Of a DNA stretch of 64,000 bases, positions 63,001 to 64,000 are shown piece by piece. Origin of the DNA: Adineta ricciae (Eukaryota; Rotifera; Eurotatoria; Adinetida; Adinetidae); assembly GCA_905250025.1 (NCBI GenBank), contig CAJNOJ010000118.1, forward strand, positions 243,055 to 307,054, written 5' to 3'. Below the pieces are notes generated by a model. It was not told the origin of the DNA. It made no database searches and was given only the letters and a program-made list of their open reading frames with translations. The translations under genes were made by a program, and so were the position numbers. Numbering within the stretch: the first letter of the stretch is position 1; each line of letters starts with the position of its first letter.

Positions 63001-64000
63001 CAGTAATATCTATATTCCCAATTCTAGAAAATTTCAATACAAGATTCTGTAGTTTTATGATGTAACTCACAAATAAGTTGAAAATCTTTTCGTCTGGATC
63101 AATCGAATACTGTCCAGGATCGAATTGAATGTCTTGATTGTATCCTTGTGTAATCATTGACGTACCATAGGAGATCAGATTTACTGTAATATCCGATGGA
63201 ACAACTTCGATATAAACAGTCGATGACGACGACGAAGAAGTATTCATTAATGTTACGGTTAAAATCAACTGGTACACACCGTATGGAAGAGTTTGTTTTG
63301 GAATGTAGATTTCAGAAAATGTTGTACCAATGCTTGAATTCAGTTGTATCTGATAAATGCATGTAATAATGCATTTTCTGATTGTCCATTGAGTGGTCAA
63401 TGACAATGAATTATTACAGGTGGAAGTAATTATTGATACGATAGAGATATCTTCACTTCGACGGAATTGAATAGGTGAAGACGCCGCTGATGAAGTTGGA
63501 ATAAGAACTATCATTGGGAGTGAACACGGTAAAATACTCGTATGATTCCTGATCGATGTCATTTGCTCTAGAGAATGCTTATCTAATCATTGAGAATTAG
63601 TTTTTAATTAGCAAACCTGGGGAAGTTGGTTCAGTTGTTGGATTCGCTGTCGATATCGTATTATCTAAATTGAAATAATTCGTTCTTCTATCGTCGTACC
63701 TTGAGCTGTTCTATTCTTACCACACGACACGACAAGTTTTTGAATGCGCCTATTGTTAGTATCTACGATGTACATGTTTCCGTAACTATCGAAACTCATG
63801 CCTTGTGGACTAGATAGTTGATTCGATGCCGAGCCTGATGAGCCAAAACACCCTATCAAACAGTGGAAACCATCCGCTCTCTCACCAACAATACGATGAT
63901 TGTTGGTATCTGCGATATACATGTAACTATCAGAATCAAGAATGATGGCTGTGGGAAACTGAAGTGTGGTGGTGGGGTTTGAAGATCCATTTCCTGCAAC
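60035..64000 (-). CDS. Large NHL-REJ extracellular protein ending in a partial GPS-like motif (5' end outside window)
   Basis: Eleven exons in the window: 64000-63700, 63664-63617, 63567-63071, 63023-62716, 62666-62461, 62407-62153, 62098-61512, 61455-61330, 61278-61164, 61116-60797, 60745-60035. The ten introns are 35-56 nt and all phases agree, giving 1157 residues. The first exon holds NHL blades ('MYIADTNNHRIV', 'MYIVDTNNRRIQKL'). A Thr/Ser/Pro linker leads into a region with REJ character ('QDIQFDPGQYSIDPDEK', 'NWEYRYYCRIYG', 'NRTYQFMVRITN', 'MAIAYSSISTYEVRLP') and a GAIN-like part. The end has 'SSGCYYLDENNQWKSDG', like the start of a GPS motif, but the stop follows 'TQCYSRLI' before the expected C-x-H-L-T cleavage site, and no transmembrane segment follows. 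REJ-GPS modules are known in polycystins and egg-jelly receptors; this is probably a secreted derivative. Confidence 0.75.

Noticed and set aside
1-64000. tRNA, rRNA, CRISPR or telomeric repeats
   Set aside because: Looked for characteristic sequences by eye and saw none; a tRNAscan or Infernal run would be needed to exclude tRNAs fully.

Overview
The window looks like nuclear DNA of a bdelloid rotifer (Adineta/Rotaria type). This is inferred from several signs together: very short GT-AG introns (about 35-75 nt, mostly 47-63), compact AT-rich intergenic DNA, a eukaryotic RNAi-type RNA-dependent RNA polymerase, an ART-TPR protein, many NHL-propeller proteins, rhodopsin-family GPCRs, and genes of bacterial or fungal appearance (a secreted methyltransferase fusion, an expansin/RlpA-like protein). 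No rRNA, tRNA or CRISPR was recognised.

The window is a scaffold of at least five contigs joined by single N bases at 23286, 37542, 52388 and 54784. The first three joins sit between sequences that overlap each other. The last 221 nt before the first N are repeated exactly after it. The 13.35 kb before the second N (24188-37541) reappears, diverged but collinear, after it (37543-51196). About 1.3 kb before the third N reappears in shorter form after it. The apparent tandem duplications are therefore most simply unmerged overlaps or haplotypes (alleles or ohnologues) placed end to end. The two long copies differ: a GPCR and a Ser/Thr-rich glycoprotein gene are open in copy A and broken in copy B.

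Region 1-23 kb (single copy) holds an arrestin-domain gene, a GPCR relic, a small two-exon gene, a Cys-rich secreted peptide, an ART-TPR protein with a C-terminal membrane anchor, a dynamin-like GTPase, an aminergic-type GPCR, an SK-like potassium channel, a death-effector-like/transmembrane/NHL protein, an eight-exon RdRP with the DLDGD catalytic motif, and a putative peptide precursor. Exon structures were rebuilt by hand and every junction keeps the reading frame.

Region 23-52 kb is the doubled block. Its order is: secreted 'WHAH'-domain methyltransferase, 'WHAH' protein, F-box protein, phytanoyl-CoA dioxygenase with helical repeats, Gly-Met-Pro repeat protein, Ser/Thr-stalked extracellular protein, coiled-coil NHL protein, GPCR, secreted protein.

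Region 53-58 kb holds a roughly 2.65 kb fold-back repeat with regularly spaced GC-rich palindromic units, followed by a decayed F-box pseudogene. Region 58-64 kb holds an expansin-like gene, a doubtful secreted ORF and the 3' eleven exons of a large NHL-REJ gene that ends inside a GPS-like motif.
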